In this document: positions 38,558-47,693 of the stretch, one piece after another
Position numbering within the stretch: position 1 is the stretch's first letter
Layout: the number at the start of each line of letters is the position of its first letter
NCBI RefSeq assembly: GCF_000518645.1
Contig: NZ_KI912466.1
Location: 372,988 to 436,987, forward strand
DNA: 64,000 bases
Origin: Curvibacter gracilis ATCC BAA-807
GTDB lineage: Bacteria; Pseudomonadota; Gammaproteobacteria; Burkholderiales; Burkholderiaceae_C
Direction of reading: 5' to 3'
Program-made: the position numbers and the translations under genes
The notes under the pieces: model-generated
Database searches by the model: none
The model's input: the letters and a program-made list of their open reading frames with translations, nothing else
Told to the model about the DNA's origin: nothing

Positions 38558-39439
38558 TCAGCCCAGCCCCAGCAAGACCACGCCGGCGGCGATCAGCACA
38601 GCCCCGCCCACGCGGGCCAGGCGATCGCCCTCGCCCAGCAGGTGCCCGCCGATCAATGCGGCAAACAGCATCGAGACCTCACGCGCCGGCGCCACATGCG
38701 ACAGCGGAGCGCTCTGCATCGCGTACAACACCAACACATAAGAGATCGGGCTGATGCTGGCCACCAGCAGGGCATGCTTCCATTGCAGGCGCCACAGTCG
38801 GGCGGCCTCGGGCCGGTCCCGCCACACCTGGGGGGCCAGAGCGGCCACCCGCACGAAGTTGCCCATGTAATCGATCAGCACGGGCGACATCAGCATCACC
38901 TTGACGGCATAGCCGTCGACCACGGTGTAGCTGGCGATGAAGGCGCCGGTGAGCAGGCCGTAGACCAGGCCCAGGCGCACCCGCGTCTGGTGCTCGGCAC
39001 TGCGGCCAGCCCGCCACAGGCCTGGCCCGCCGGCCACCAGGAACACCCCCAGCACCACGCCCAGCAGGCCCAGTCCGCTGGAGGCCGTCAACTGCTCGCC
39101 CAGCAGCAGCAAGGCCACGGCAGAGGACAGCAAAGGCCCGGAGCCCCGCGCCAGCGGGTACACCACGGTGAGGTCGGCACGCTGGTAGCCCCGCAGCAGG
39201 GTGACGTAATAGACCACATGCAGCAGCCCGCTGAGGGTGACCAGCCCCCACTCGGCGGCCCCCCAGCCATTGACCACGCCCCAGCCCATCCACAGACCGG
39301 CCGGCGCCCACACCCCCATCATCAGGAAAGAGGTGAAGAAGGCGAAGCGGGAATCACCCCCGGCCCGCTTGGCCGCGATGTTCCAAAGGGCATGGATGAG
39401 GCCGGCCAGCATGACCAGCGAAAAAGACAGAGGACTCAT
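38558..39439 (-). CDS. EamA/DMT-family transporter
   Basis: A 293-aa inner-membrane protein with about ten hydrophobic helices in two EamA repeats. The first repeat includes LHVVYYVTLLRGYQRADLTVVYPLARGSGPLLS and the second ISPISYVLVLYAMQSAPLSHVAPAREVSMLFAALIGG. It belongs to the drug/metabolite transporter superfamily, which is often exporters of amino acids or metabolites. The substrate is unknown. It lies 51 bp behind the BLUF gene in the same direction. Confidence 0.9.
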   Translation of the reverse strand: MSPLSFSLVMLAGLIHALWNIAAKRAGGDSRFAFFTSFLMMGVWAPAGLWMGWGVVNGWGAAEWGLVTLSGLLHVVYYVTLLRGYQRADLTVVYPLARGSGPLLSSAVALLLLGEQLTASSGLGLLGVVLGVFLVAGGPGLWRAGRSAEHQTRVRLGLVYGLLTGAFIASYTVVDGYAVKVMLMSPVLIDYMGNFVRVAALAPQVWRDRPEAARLWRLQWKHALLVASISPISYVLVLYAMQSAPLSHVAPAREVSMLFAALIGGHLLGEGDRLARVGGAVLIAAGVVLLGLG

Positions 39440-39490
39440 GAGGCCGGCCCGGCGCTGCGAAAGCGCCGAAGGCGAGACGCGGGACCGTGT

Positions 39491-39913
39491 TCAGGCCCGG
39501 CCGATGATGGAAGCGGTGGCCATCAACTCTTCGAGCAGGGCCAGGGAGACGCGACCGGACACCGCATAGGGATCCAGCTCGGGACGCTCGGAGTACTTGA
39601 GCAGGATCGAGGTGTTGAGCTTGGACAGGTTCACCAGGCCCATGGTCCAACCGCCGAAATGGCGCTCGGAGATTTCTTCGTAGACCAGCAGTTCGACCTG
39701 GCTGTGCCGGGTGTCACGCAGGATGTGACCGTAGAGTTCATTGACGGCGGAACGACCACCCTCGATGGCCTGCAGAAAAATGCCGCCGCCGTAGCACAGC
39801 ACCCCTGTGATGCCGCAGCCCGGGTTGTGTTGGCGCGACTGGGCCAGGATGGCATCGATCGCGGCCGGCGAATTGTCAACCACGCGGCTGGCGTAGAGCA
39901 GACGAACAAGCAT
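39491..39913 (-). CDS. BLUF-domain blue-light sensor
   Basis: A 140-aa stand-alone BLUF photoreceptor that should bind FAD. Residues matching the known photocycle are present: Tyr 7 (LLYASR), Asn 30, Gln 48 (FLQAIEG), Trp 89 and Met 91 (GGWTMG), with the spacing of characterised BLUF proteins. About 45 residues follow as helices and no output enzyme is fused, so signalling must be by protein contact. The ATG lies 2 bp after the folE stop, so the two are co-transcribed. Confidence 0.93.
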   Translation of the reverse strand: MLVRLLYASRVVDNSPAAIDAILAQSRQHNPGCGITGVLCYGGGIFLQAIEGGRSAVNELYGHILRDTRHSQVELLVYEEISERHFGGWTMGLVNLSKLNTSILLKYSERPELDPYAVSGRVSLALLEELMATASIIGRA

Positions 39914-39915
39914 GG

Positions 39916-40617
39916 TCAGTCCTTGCGAGGAATCAGGGAGAGGAATTCACGGCGCAGCGCGGAATCCTTGAGGAACACGCCACGCATCACCGAGTTGATC
40001 ATTTTGCTGTCCATTTCGCGCACGCCACGCCAGGACATGCAGAAATGGCTGGCCTCCATCACGATGGCCAGGCCATCGGGCTGGGTCTTCTCCTGGATCA
40101 GGTCGGCCAGTTGCACCACGGCTTCTTCCTGGATCTGGGGGCGCCCCATCACCCAATCGACCAGTCGGGCGTACTTGGACAGGCCGATCACATTGGTGTG
40201 TTCGTTGGGCATCACACCGATCCAGATGCGGCCCATGACCGGGCAGAAATGGTGGCTGCAGGCGCTGCGCACCGTGATCGGGCCGACGATCATCAGCTCG
40301 TTGAGGTGTTCCGCATTGGGGAACTCGGTGATCGGCGGGGCCGCCACGTAGCGGCCCTTGAACACCTCGTTCAGGTACATCTTGGCCACCCGGCGGGCGG
40401 TGTTGTTGGTGTTGTGGTCCCGCTCGGTGTCGATCACCAGGCTGTCGAGCACGCCTTGCATCTTGTGCTCGACTTCGTCGAGCAGCTTCTCGAGTTCACC
40501 GGGCTGGATGAACTCGGCGATGTTGTCGTTGGCGTTGAAACGCTTGCGCGCTGCGGCCAGGCGCTCACGGATTTTCAGCGAGACGGGGGTGCCCTCGTCC
40601 GGGTTGATTGGGTTCAT
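39916..40617 (-). CDS. folE: GTP cyclohydrolase I
   Basis: Converts GTP to 7,8-dihydroneopterin triphosphate, the first step of folate synthesis. The 233-aa product has the zinc and active-site blocks SACSHHFCPVMGRIWIGVMP and a C-terminal VVMEASHFCMSWRGVREMDSKM. It has a roughly 40-residue N-terminal extension. The ATG at 40617 was chosen over a TTG at 40638. A good promoter lies 58-86 bp upstream. The BLUF gene follows at 2 bp. The next folate enzyme, NudB, is encoded at 45 kb. Confidence 0.95.
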   Translation of the reverse strand: MNPINPDEGTPVSLKIRERLAAARKRFNANDNIAEFIQPGELEKLLDEVEHKMQGVLDSLVIDTERDHNTNNTARRVAKMYLNEVFKGRYVAAPPITEFPNAEHLNELMIVGPITVRSACSHHFCPVMGRIWIGVMPNEHTNVIGLSKYARLVDWVMGRPQIQEEAVVQLADLIQEKTQPDGLAIVMEASHFCMSWRGVREMDSKMINSVMRGVFLKDSALRREFLSLIPRKD

Positions 40618-40674
40618 TGCGGCTTGTACTCTGTCCAAACAGCCAAGGATGGTAACAGCGATTGAATTTTGGGG

Positions 40675-40703
40675 TTTATAGGCCGATAGCCACTGCGGAA
40701 CAA
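40675..40703 (-). promoter_or_regulatory. promoter of folE
   Basis: On the minus strand TTGTTC (40698-40703) and TATAAA (40675-40680) are exactly 17 bp apart and oriented towards folE. This is a strong sigma-70 candidate in an AT-rich gap between clsB and folE. Confidence 0.65.
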
Positions 40704-40757
40704 GGGTTTCACGCTACACAATAAGTAGCAATGAAGCCCTGTTGAACGGATCTGTGC

Positions 40758-41969
40758 TCAATAGCGGTAGCCGGTCAGCCACAAGGCCAGCCGCATCAGG
40801 CCGAAGGCCACCCGGTCCAGCACCCGCAAATGCCAGGATCGCCGCGCCAGCAGTTCGGGCTGCACCGGGCGCCCGGCCTGCCGCATGGCGGCGTGCAAGG
40901 CACTGCGCAGGCCAGCGGCGAACTCGCGGTCGTCGATGACCACATTGGCCTCGCGGGCCAGCAACAGGCTCAGGGGATCGAGGTTGGACGAGCCCACCGT
41001 GCTCCAGCAGCCGTCCACCACCGCCACCTTGGCATGCAGAAAGCTGGGCTCGTACTCGTGGATCTCCACGCCCGCGGCAAGCAAGGGGCCGTACACCGGA
41101 CGGGCCGCGTGGTGCTGCATGAAGCTTTCATAGCGCCCTTGCAGCAGCAACTGCACCCGCACGCCGCGCTGCGCCGCCATCACCAGGGCGCGGCGCAGCT
41201 TGCGCCCGGGCAGGAAGTACGCGTTCGCAATCAGCACCTCCTCGCGCGCGGCCCCGATGGCCCGCAAATAAGCCTTTTCGATGCGCGCCCGATGCCGCAG
41301 GTTGTCGCGCAGCACCAAGGCGGCGCGCAGGCCCTGGGGCCCGTTTCGCAGGGTGCCAGAGGCTGGTGCCGGCAGCGCCTGACGCCAGTCCTCCAGGGCC
41401 CGCGGCAGGCGCCGCGACCGGATGGCCTGCGCCGCTTCCAGCCGCCACCACAGGCGCGACATGGTGTCCATGGCCTCGGCCACCACCGGGCCGGACAGAC
41501 TCACGGCCAGATCAAAGCGCGGCTGCCGCAGCACCCCATGGTGCGGGTCGTACCAGTCATCCAACACATTGATGCCGCCGCAGAACAGACGCTCGCCATC
41601 CAGCACGCACAGTTTGCGGTGCAGGCGGCGCCAGCGGTTGGGGATCAGCAGACCGCCCGGCCCCAGGGGTGAAAAGACCCGCCACTGCACGCCCGCAGCC
41701 TGCCAGCGCTGCCGCCAGAGCGTGGGAATCGTATCGGTGCCCACACCATCCACCACCACGCGCACCGACACGCCACGCAGTGCCGCCCGCGCCAGGGCCT
41801 GGGCCACGTCCTGCGCGCTGCCGGTGAAATCAAAGATGTAGGTCTCCAGCCAGATGCTGTGGCGCGCCGCATCCATGCCGGCGATCAGGGCCGGAAAGAA
41901 CTCGGTGCTGCCCTGCAGCAACTCCACCTCGTGGCCGGCGCGGTAACTCAAGCCATGGGCCCGCGGCAT
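40758..41969 (-). CDS. clsB: cardiolipin synthase ClsB-like phospholipase D protein
   Basis: A 403-aa phospholipase-D-superfamily protein. Two HKD motifs are present: HRKLCVLDG with GGINVLDD near residues 117-133, and HAKVAVVDG with GSSNLDP near 310-328. The order and length fit E. coli ClsB, which makes cardiolipin or phosphatidylglycerol-type lipids. It begins 2 bp after the EEP-family gene. The same EEP-clsB pairing is known in E. coli (ybhP-clsB), which supports the name. Confidence 0.88.
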   Translation of the reverse strand: MPRAHGLSYRAGHEVELLQGSTEFFPALIAGMDAARHSIWLETYIFDFTGSAQDVAQALARAALRGVSVRVVVDGVGTDTIPTLWRQRWQAAGVQWRVFSPLGPGGLLIPNRWRRLHRKLCVLDGERLFCGGINVLDDWYDPHHGVLRQPRFDLAVSLSGPVVAEAMDTMSRLWWRLEAAQAIRSRRLPRALEDWRQALPAPASGTLRNGPQGLRAALVLRDNLRHRARIEKAYLRAIGAAREEVLIANAYFLPGRKLRRALVMAAQRGVRVQLLLQGRYESFMQHHAARPVYGPLLAAGVEIHEYEPSFLHAKVAVVDGCWSTVGSSNLDPLSLLLAREANVVIDDREFAAGLRSALHAAMRQAGRPVQPELLARRSWHLRVLDRVAFGLMRLALWLTGYRY

Positions 41970-41971
41970 GG

Positions 41972-42727
41972 CTAGAACCTGAAATCGGTGATCAAGGGCA
42001 GGTGGTCGGACATGCGTGCCCAGGCCCGCCCATGGGGCACTTCGGCACGGATCGGAGCCAGGCCGCGGGCGTAGATGTGATCCAGCTGCGCCAGGGGCAG
42101 GCGCGACGGGAAGGTGGGGTGGCGTGTGGCCTCGAACTCGATCAGGCCGTCGTGGCGCAGGGTGCGGCTCAGCGAGCCGCCAAACTCATTGAAGTCACCC
42201 GCCACGATCAAGGGCTCGCTGACCCGCACTTCACGGGCGATGAAGCGGCGCAGCTGATCCACCTGCCGCACCCGACTGCCTGGTATCAGGCCCAGGTGCA
42301 CCACGATCACATGCACCGGCCGATCCGCCACCCGGATCTCCACATGCAGCAGGCCGCGCTGCTCGAAACGGTGGTCGGACATGTCCTCGTGCTGGTGGTT
42401 GACCACGGGCCAGCGCGTGAGCAGGGCGTTGCCGTGCTCGCCATGGCGGGTGACGGCATTGGTTCGGTAGACCGCTTCATAGCCCTCGGGGGCCAGGTAC
42501 TCGGCCTGGGGCATGGCCGGCCAACGTGCGAAGTGGCTCTGCTCACGGCGATGCACCTTGCGCACCTCCTGCAGGCACACCACATCGGCGTCCAGCTGCT
42601 CCACACCGTGGCCGATGTCATGAATCTCCAGCCGGCGCGTCGGCCCCATGCCGCGCACGCCTTTGTGGATGTTCCAGGTGGCCACCCGAAAAACGCCGTC
42701 TTTGTCCATGCCGGAATTGTGGCCCAT
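41972..42727 (-). CDS. endonuclease/exonuclease/phosphatase-family protein
   Basis: A 251-aa EEP-fold metal-dependent hydrolase (YbhP-like). Motifs include ATWNIHKGVRG near residue 16, VVCLQEVRKVH with the metal-binding Glu, VIVVHLGLIPGSR, IVAGDFNEF and a late RMSDHLPLITDF with the catalytic Asp-His. A second ATG at 42709 is possible. It is co-transcribed with clsB and its substrate may be a phospholipid headgroup ester, by analogy only. Confidence 0.85.
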   Translation of the reverse strand: MGHNSGMDKDGVFRVATWNIHKGVRGMGPTRRLEIHDIGHGVEQLDADVVCLQEVRKVHRREQSHFARWPAMPQAEYLAPEGYEAVYRTNAVTRHGEHGNALLTRWPVVNHQHEDMSDHRFEQRGLLHVEIRVADRPVHVIVVHLGLIPGSRVRQVDQLRRFIAREVRVSEPLIVAGDFNEFGGSLSRTLRHDGLIEFEATRHPTFPSRLPLAQLDHIYARGLAPIRAEVPHGRAWARMSDHLPLITDFRF

Positions 42728-42814
42728 CCCTTGGCAGGCGCGTGCCGCCTGAAACAGACACGGACTAGGTAAATTTTCTGATTTCGGGGCGGAACACCCG
42801 CTCTAAACTATCTT

Positions 42815-42834
42815 CAGGCAAAAATCGGTGCCTG
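42815..42834. promoter_or_regulatory. inverted repeat upstream of the TPR response regulator
   Basis: A perfect 6-bp inverted repeat (CAGGCA/TGCCTG) with an 8-nt gap lies 25 bp upstream of the ATG. It may be an operator or a leader hairpin. Confidence 0.35.
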
Positions 42835-42859
42835 GTCAGTACTACAACGAACACAACAC

Positions 42860-44629
42860 ATGGCAACAGCCCCCCAACGCGACATTGCCGATTGCCTGGC
42901 CCTGGTGATCGACAGCAATGCCACTTCGCGCAGCATCCTGGCTGGCCAGTTGCGCGACTATGGCGTGGGCAAGGTGGTGCAATGCAGCCGGGTGCGGGAT
43001 GCACGCAACCGGTTGGAGCACACGGTGTTCGATTTTGTGCTGTGCGAGCAGTACTTCGACGAAACCAACGAATCCGGCCAGACCCTGCTCGATGACCTGC
43101 GCCGGGCCCACCTGCTGCCCTTCTCGACCGTGTTCTTCATGGTGACGGCCGAGGCGTCCTACGCTTCGGTGGCCGAAGCCGCCGAATCGGCCCTGGACGG
43201 TTACCTGCTCAAACCTTTCACCCCGGTGGCCCTGTTCGACCGACTCAGCCTGGCGCGCCTGCGCAAGGTGCACCTGATGCCGATCTTCAGCGCCATTGAA
43301 GACGAGAACTTCGAGCTGGCCGCGAGCCTGTGCGTGCAGCGCTTCGAGGCGCAGCAGCCCTACTGGCTGTACGCCGCCCGAATCGGCACCGAATTGCTGC
43401 TGCGTCTGGGGCGCCACGACGAAGCCCGCACCCTGTTCGAGGCCGTGATCGCCGCCCGTGCCCTGCCCTGGGCCAAGCTGGGCGTGGCCCGGGCCCAGGT
43501 CGAATCCGGCCAGGCCACCCGCGCCATCACCACCTTGATGGGCCTGATCGGCGAGGACGCCAGCTACACCGACGCCTACGACGTGCTCGGGCGCGCCCAG
43601 GTCGAGGTGGGCAATTTTGCCGAGGCCCTGGAGACCTACCGCACCGCCAGTACCCTGACACCCGACTCGGTCGGGCGGCAGCAGAAGTTCGGCATGATGG
43701 CTTTCTACATGGGCGACCGCGTCACGGCCACCAAGGCCCTGGCCCGGGCCACCATCCTGGGCATCGACTCCAAGCTGTTCGACTTCCAGTCCATCGTGCT
43801 GCTGGCCTTTGCCTATTTTGCGGACAACGACCGCAAAGGCATGGAGCGCTGCATGGCCGACTGCGCCCGCATTCTGGAGCGGCACCCCGACAGCCCCCGC
43901 GTGCGCCGCTTCGCCGAAGTGACCGGCGCGCTGCAGCAGATCCTGCAAAGGCAGTTTGCCCGCGCGGTGGAGATGGTGCGCAACATGGCCGCCCAATTGA
44001 CCGATGTCGATTTTGATTTCGAGGCCTCCTGCAACCTGGCAGGCCTGCTGTCGGTGCTGGCCCACACCTCGATCGACCTGTCCGAAGGCAGCGGCTGGAT
44101 CAAGCAACTGGGCATGCGCTACGCCAACACCCGGGGCCTGAGTGAATTGATGGCCAACGCCTGCCACCTGCACCCGCCCTATGCCGACATGATCCGCGAG
44201 TGCCTGCAGGAGATCAACGGCACAGCCGAGCGCGCCATGGGCCTGAGCCTGTCGGGCGACCCGGCCGGGGCCGTGCGCAGTCTGCTGCAACACAGCGAAG
44301 CCACCCTGAACGTCAAGCTGCTGGACATGTCGCAGCAGGTGCTGTTGCGCCACCAGGCCCGCATTGCGCAAGCCGAGCCGCTGCAGCAGCAGATCGATGC
44401 GCTGCGGGGCCGCTGCGGCACCACGCCGGCCCGGGCCGTGCTGGGCCAGGACAGCGAGCGCCAGCCCGGTGGCGTCACCTTGCGGCTGCGCAAGCGGGCC
44501 GAAGCCAAGGCCCAGGCAGCGGAGAAGCTCCGGGTTGCCGCACCGCCCGCAGAGGCAGCGCCCCAAGCTGCGGCTGAATCAAAAGCAGAGTCCGGGCTGG
44601 ACGCGCTGCGCCTGCGGCCGGGTCGCTGA
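42860..44629 (+). CDS. receiver-domain TPR protein (atypical response regulator)
   Basis: A 589-aa cytoplasmic protein. Residues 10-135 form a CheY-like receiver with Thr 96 and Lys 118 conserved (MVTAEA, LLKPF). The phospho-acceptor position is Glu 63 (VLCEQYFDE) instead of Asp, and the acidic pocket has a single Asp (VIDSN, Asp 18). Residues about 145-560 carry tetratricopeptide-like repeats, followed by an Ala/Lys-rich tail. Glu can mimic the phosphorylated state, so the domain may be locked on or signal without phosphorylation. No kinase gene is nearby. Confidence 0.85.
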   Translation: MATAPQRDIADCLALVIDSNATSRSILAGQLRDYGVGKVVQCSRVRDARNRLEHTVFDFVLCEQYFDETNESGQTLLDDLRRAHLLPFSTVFFMVTAEASYASVAEAAESALDGYLLKPFTPVALFDRLSLARLRKVHLMPIFSAIEDENFELAASLCVQRFEAQQPYWLYAARIGTELLLRLGRHDEARTLFEAVIAARALPWAKLGVARAQVESGQATRAITTLMGLIGEDASYTDAYDVLGRAQVEVGNFAEALETYRTASTLTPDSVGRQQKFGMMAFYMGDRVTATKALARATILGIDSKLFDFQSIVLLAFAYFADNDRKGMERCMADCARILERHPDSPRVRRFAEVTGALQQILQRQFARAVEMVRNMAAQLTDVDFDFEASCNLAGLLSVLAHTSIDLSEGSGWIKQLGMRYANTRGLSELMANACHLHPPYADMIRECLQEINGTAERAMGLSLSGDPAGAVRSLLQHSEATLNVKLLDMSQQVLLRHQARIAQAEPLQQQIDALRGRCGTTPARAVLGQDSERQPGGVTLRLRKRAEAKAQAAEKLRVAAPPAEAAPQAAAESKAESGLDALRLRPGR

Positions 44630-44659
44630 GGCACTGAGGCACTGAGGCGCGGGCAGCAT

Positions 44660-45121
44660 TCACGCCAGGAAGCGCGGCAGCATCAGGCAAGCCTCTGCAT
44701 TCGAGGCCGAAAAGCACCGATCCGCCGCCTCCAGCCAGGGCAGCCACTGGCTGGCCGTGTGTTCACGGGGGCTCAGGCGCACGGGCAGAGGACGGGGTAC
44801 GGTCAGGCCGAACACGCGCTCGCGATTGCGCCGCACACCGGGTGCGTAGCGATGCTGCCACTCGGGCCAGATGTCATAGACGTTCTCCAGCCCCCAATCC
44901 AGCAGGCGATGCCCCGGCGCCAGGGCGTCGATGCCGGTCTCCTCCATCACCTCGCGCACCGCGGTGTCGAGCCAGCTTTCATCGACATGGTCCTTGCTGC
45001 CGGTGACGGATTGCCAATGCTCGCCAGCATCGGCGCGACGGATCAGCAGCACCTGGCGGTCGGGCGTGTGGATCAGCACCAGCACCGACTCGGGAATCTT
45101 GTAGGCGCGCGGCTCGGACAT
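44660..45121 (-). CDS. nudB: dihydroneopterin triphosphate diphosphatase
   Basis: A 153-aa NUDIX hydrolase. The box reads GSKDHVDESWLDTAVREVMEETGI, with an extra residue before the first Glu but an intact REVMEE core. The N-terminus (YKIPESVLVLIHTPDRQVLLIRRAD) and the position next to aspS fit NudB, the folate-pathway enzyme acting after FolE. The ATG is only a few bases past the aspS terminator, so it may depend on read-through or its own promoter. The Shine-Dalgarno is CGGAGAG. Confidence 0.88.
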   Translation of the reverse strand: MSEPRAYKIPESVLVLIHTPDRQVLLIRRADAGEHWQSVTGSKDHVDESWLDTAVREVMEETGIDALAPGHRLLDWGLENVYDIWPEWQHRYAPGVRRNRERVFGLTVPRPLPVRLSPREHTASQWLPWLEAADRCFSASNAEACLMLPRFLA

Positions 45122-45136
45122 GGGGCTCTCCGGGGC

Positions 45137-45174
45137 AAGAAAAAAAGCGGCCAGAGCTTGCGCCGTGGCCGCTT
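45137..45174 (-). terminator. intrinsic terminator after aspS
   Basis: On the minus strand a 9-bp stem AAGCGGCCA/TGGCCGCTT (45145-45153, 45166-45174) with a 12-nt loop is followed by seven T. This is a strong terminator between aspS and nudB, ending about 20 bases from the nudB ATG. Confidence 0.85.
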
Positions 45175-45218
45175 CGGTCCTGATCGCCCCAGGGGGCCGA
45201 TCAGGTGATCTGCCGGCC

Positions 45219-47027
45219 TCAGGCGGCGGGCGTGGGGTTGCGCAGGCGGATGTGCAGCTCGCGCAGCTGCTTTTCGTCCACCGGGCTCGGGGCCTGGGTC
45301 AACAGACACTGGGCGCGCTGGGTCTTGGGGAAGGCGATCACGTCACGGATCGACTCGGCGCCGGTCATCAGGGTCACGATGCGGTCCAGACCGAAGGCCA
45401 GGCCACCGTGCGGAGGCGCGCCGTATTGCAGCGCGTCGAGCAGGAAGCCGAACTTCTGCTGGGCTTCCTCGGGGCTGATCTTGAGGGCATCGAACACCTT
45501 CTGCTGCACATCGGCACGGTGGATACGGACCGAGCCGCCACCCATTTCCCAGCCATTGAGCACCATGTCGTAACCCTTGGAGATGCACTTCTCGGGTGCG
45601 GTGACCATCCAATCCTCATGACCGTCCTTGGGGGCGGTGAAGGGGTGGTGCACGGCGTTCCAGCGCTGGGCATCTTCGTCGAACTCGAACATCGGGAAGT
45701 CGACCACCCACAGCGGGGCCCAACGGCTTTCGAAGAGGCCGTTCTTCTTGCCGAATTCGCTATGACCGATCTTGATGCGCAGGGCACCGATGGAGTCGTT
45801 GACGATCTTTTCCTTGTCAGCACCGAAGAACAGCAGGTCGCCGTCCTGGGCGCCGGTGCGGGCCAGGATCTCGGCAATGGCCTTGTCGTGCAGGTTCTTG
45901 ACGATGGGGCTTTGCAGGCCGTCGCGACCCTTGCTCAGATCGTTGACCTTGATCCAGGCCAGGCCCTTGGCGCCGTAGATCTTGACGAACTCGGTGTAGC
46001 TGTCGATCTCACCGCGCGACAGGCCCGAACCTTCCTTGGCGCCGCCCGGCACACGCAGGGCCACCACGCGGCCACCCTTGGTGGTGGCGGGGGTGGAGAA
46101 CACCTTGAAATCGACATCGCCCATCACATCGGTCAGCTCGGTGAACTCGAGCTTGACGCGCAGGTCGGGCTTGTCAGAGCCGAAACGGAAGGCCGCGTCC
46201 TGGTAGGTCATGACCGGGAACTCGCCCAGATCCACGCCCAGGGTGTTCTGGAACACGGTCTTGATCATGCCCTGGAACATGTCGCGGATGTCCTGCTCTT
46301 CCATGAAGGACGTTTCGATATCGATCTGCGTGAATTCGGGCTGGCGGTCAGCGCGCAGGTCTTCGTCGCGGAAGCACTTGGTGATCTGGTAGTAGCGGTC
46401 GAAGCCGGCCACCATCAGCAGCTGCTTGAAGAGCTGGGGCGACTGGGGCAGCGCGAAGAACTGGCCGTCATGCACGCGGCTGGGCACCAGGTAGTCACGC
46501 GCGCCTTCGGGCGTGGACTTGGTCAGCATCGGGGTTTCGATGTCGATGAAGCCGTTGGCATCGAGGAACTTGCGCACTTCCATGGCCACGCGGTAGCGCA
46601 GCATCAGGTTGTTCTGCATGTACGGGCGGCGCAGGTCCAGCACGCGGTGGGTCAGGCGGGTGGTTTCGCTGAGGTTGTCCTCATCGATCTGGAAGGGAGG
46701 CGTGACCGAGGGGTTGAGCACCTTGAGTTCGTGGCACAGCACTTCGATCTGGCCGCTCTTGAGCTTGTCATTGGTGGTGCCGTCCGGGCGGGCCCGCACC
46801 ACCCCCTTGACCTGCACGCAGAACTCGTTGCGCACTTCTTCGGCCACCTTGAACATCTCGGCCCGGTCCGGGTCGCAGACCACCTGCACATAACCTTCAC
46901 GGTCGCGCAGGTCGATGAAGATCACACCACCGTGGTCACGACGACGATTGACCCAGCCCGACAAGGTAACGGTTTGGCCCAGCAGGGCTTCGGTCACGAG
47001 ACCGCAATAGTGTGAACGCATAGCCAT
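45219..47027 (-). CDS. aspS: aspartyl-tRNA synthetase
   Basis: Class II synthetase charging tRNA-Asp, probably non-discriminating (also tRNA-Asn) if the genome lacks asnS. The 602-aa product has an N-terminal OB-fold ([26 protein letters not shown]), motif 2 ([24 protein letters not shown]), a GAD insertion domain and motif 3 ([15 protein letters not shown]). The start [11 protein letters not shown] at 47027 fits the family. ATGs at 47036 and 47021 are alternatives. It is followed by a terminator. Confidence 0.96.
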   Translation of the reverse strand: MAMRSHYCGLVTEALLGQTVTLSGWVNRRRDHGGVIFIDLRDREGYVQVVCDPDRAEMFKVAEEVRNEFCVQVKGVVRARPDGTTNDKLKSGQIEVLCHELKVLNPSVTPPFQIDEDNLSETTRLTHRVLDLRRPYMQNNLMLRYRVAMEVRKFLDANGFIDIETPMLTKSTPEGARDYLVPSRVHDGQFFALPQSPQLFKQLLMVAGFDRYYQITKCFRDEDLRADRQPEFTQIDIETSFMEEQDIRDMFQGMIKTVFQNTLGVDLGEFPVMTYQDAAFRFGSDKPDLRVKLEFTELTDVMGDVDFKVFSTPATTKGGRVVALRVPGGAKEGSGLSRGEIDSYTEFVKIYGAKGLAWIKVNDLSKGRDGLQSPIVKNLHDKAIAEILARTGAQDGDLLFFGADKEKIVNDSIGALRIKIGHSEFGKKNGLFESRWAPLWVVDFPMFEFDEDAQRWNAVHHPFTAPKDGHEDWMVTAPEKCISKGYDMVLNGWEMGGGSVRIHRADVQQKVFDALKISPEEAQQKFGFLLDALQYGAPPHGGLAFGLDRIVTLMTGAESIRDVIAFPKTQRAQCLLTQAPSPVDEKQLRELHIRLRNPTPAA

Positions 47028-47054
47028 AAGAAACATCCAGCGCCGGCAGGCGCA

Positions 47055-47693
47055 TTACTGAGAAGATTGAGAGAGGATGGCCGGGCCCGCAGGAGCGACC
47101 ACGCCCATGGAAACGATGTACTTGAGCGCCTCGTCCACGCTCATGTCGAGTTCGATGCAATCACTGCGTCGCAACATCACGAAATAGCCCCCGGTGGGGT
47201 TGGGCGTGGTGGGCACGTAGACGCTGAGAAAGTCGTCCTTGAGGTAGGTGAGCACATCACCACCCGGGGTCCCCGTGACGAAGGCCACGGTCCAGACGCC
47301 ATCGCGCGGCCACTGGATCAGCACCGCCTTTCGGAAGGCGTTGCCGCTTTCCGAGAACAGCGTGTCCGAGACCTGCTTGACGCTGGAATAGATCGAACGC
47401 ACCACCGGGATGCGGTGCACGATCGCATCACCCAGCTTGACGAGCTTGCGACCCAGGAAGTTGCTGGCGACGGCACCCACCACCAACAGGATGAGCAGCG
47501 TGAGCACCACCCCGAAGCCCGGGATGTGGAAACCCAGCAACTCGTCCGGCCGCCATTTCTGGGGCAGGATGAGCAGGGTCTGGTCCAGGGTGCCGATGAT
47601 CCAGTCGAGCACCCAGATGGTGATGGCCACCGGCACGATGACCAGCAACCCCGCGAACAACCATTTGCGCATGGCGGCCATGGGGGAGGTCAT
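47055..47693 (-). CDS. DUF502-family membrane protein
   Basis: A 212-aa inner-membrane protein with two transmembrane helices near the N-terminus (LFAGLLVIVPVAITIWVLDWII and GVVLTLLILLVVGAVASNFLG) and a soluble C-terminal domain (VRSIYSSVKQVSDTLFS). The ATG at 47693 overlaps the fmdB stop (ATGA). The fmdB-DUF502-aspS order is conserved in betaproteobacteria. Function is unknown. Confidence 0.9.
   Translation of the reverse strand: MTSPMAAMRKWLFAGLLVIVPVAITIWVLDWIIGTLDQTLLILPQKWRPDELLGFHIPGFGVVLTLLILLVVGAVASNFLGRKLVKLGDAIVHRIPVVRSIYSSVKQVSDTLFSESGNAFRKAVLIQWPRDGVWTVAFVTGTPGGDVLTYLKDDFLSVYVPTTPNPTGGYFVMLRRSDCIELDMSVDEALKYIVSMGVVAPAGPAILSQSSQ

Noticed and set aside
42771-42797. FliA (sigma-28)-like promoter upstream of the TPR response regulator
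   Set aside because: TAAA followed after 15 bases by GCGGAACA matches only about 5 of 8 positions of the -10 consensus, and no motility genes are nearby.
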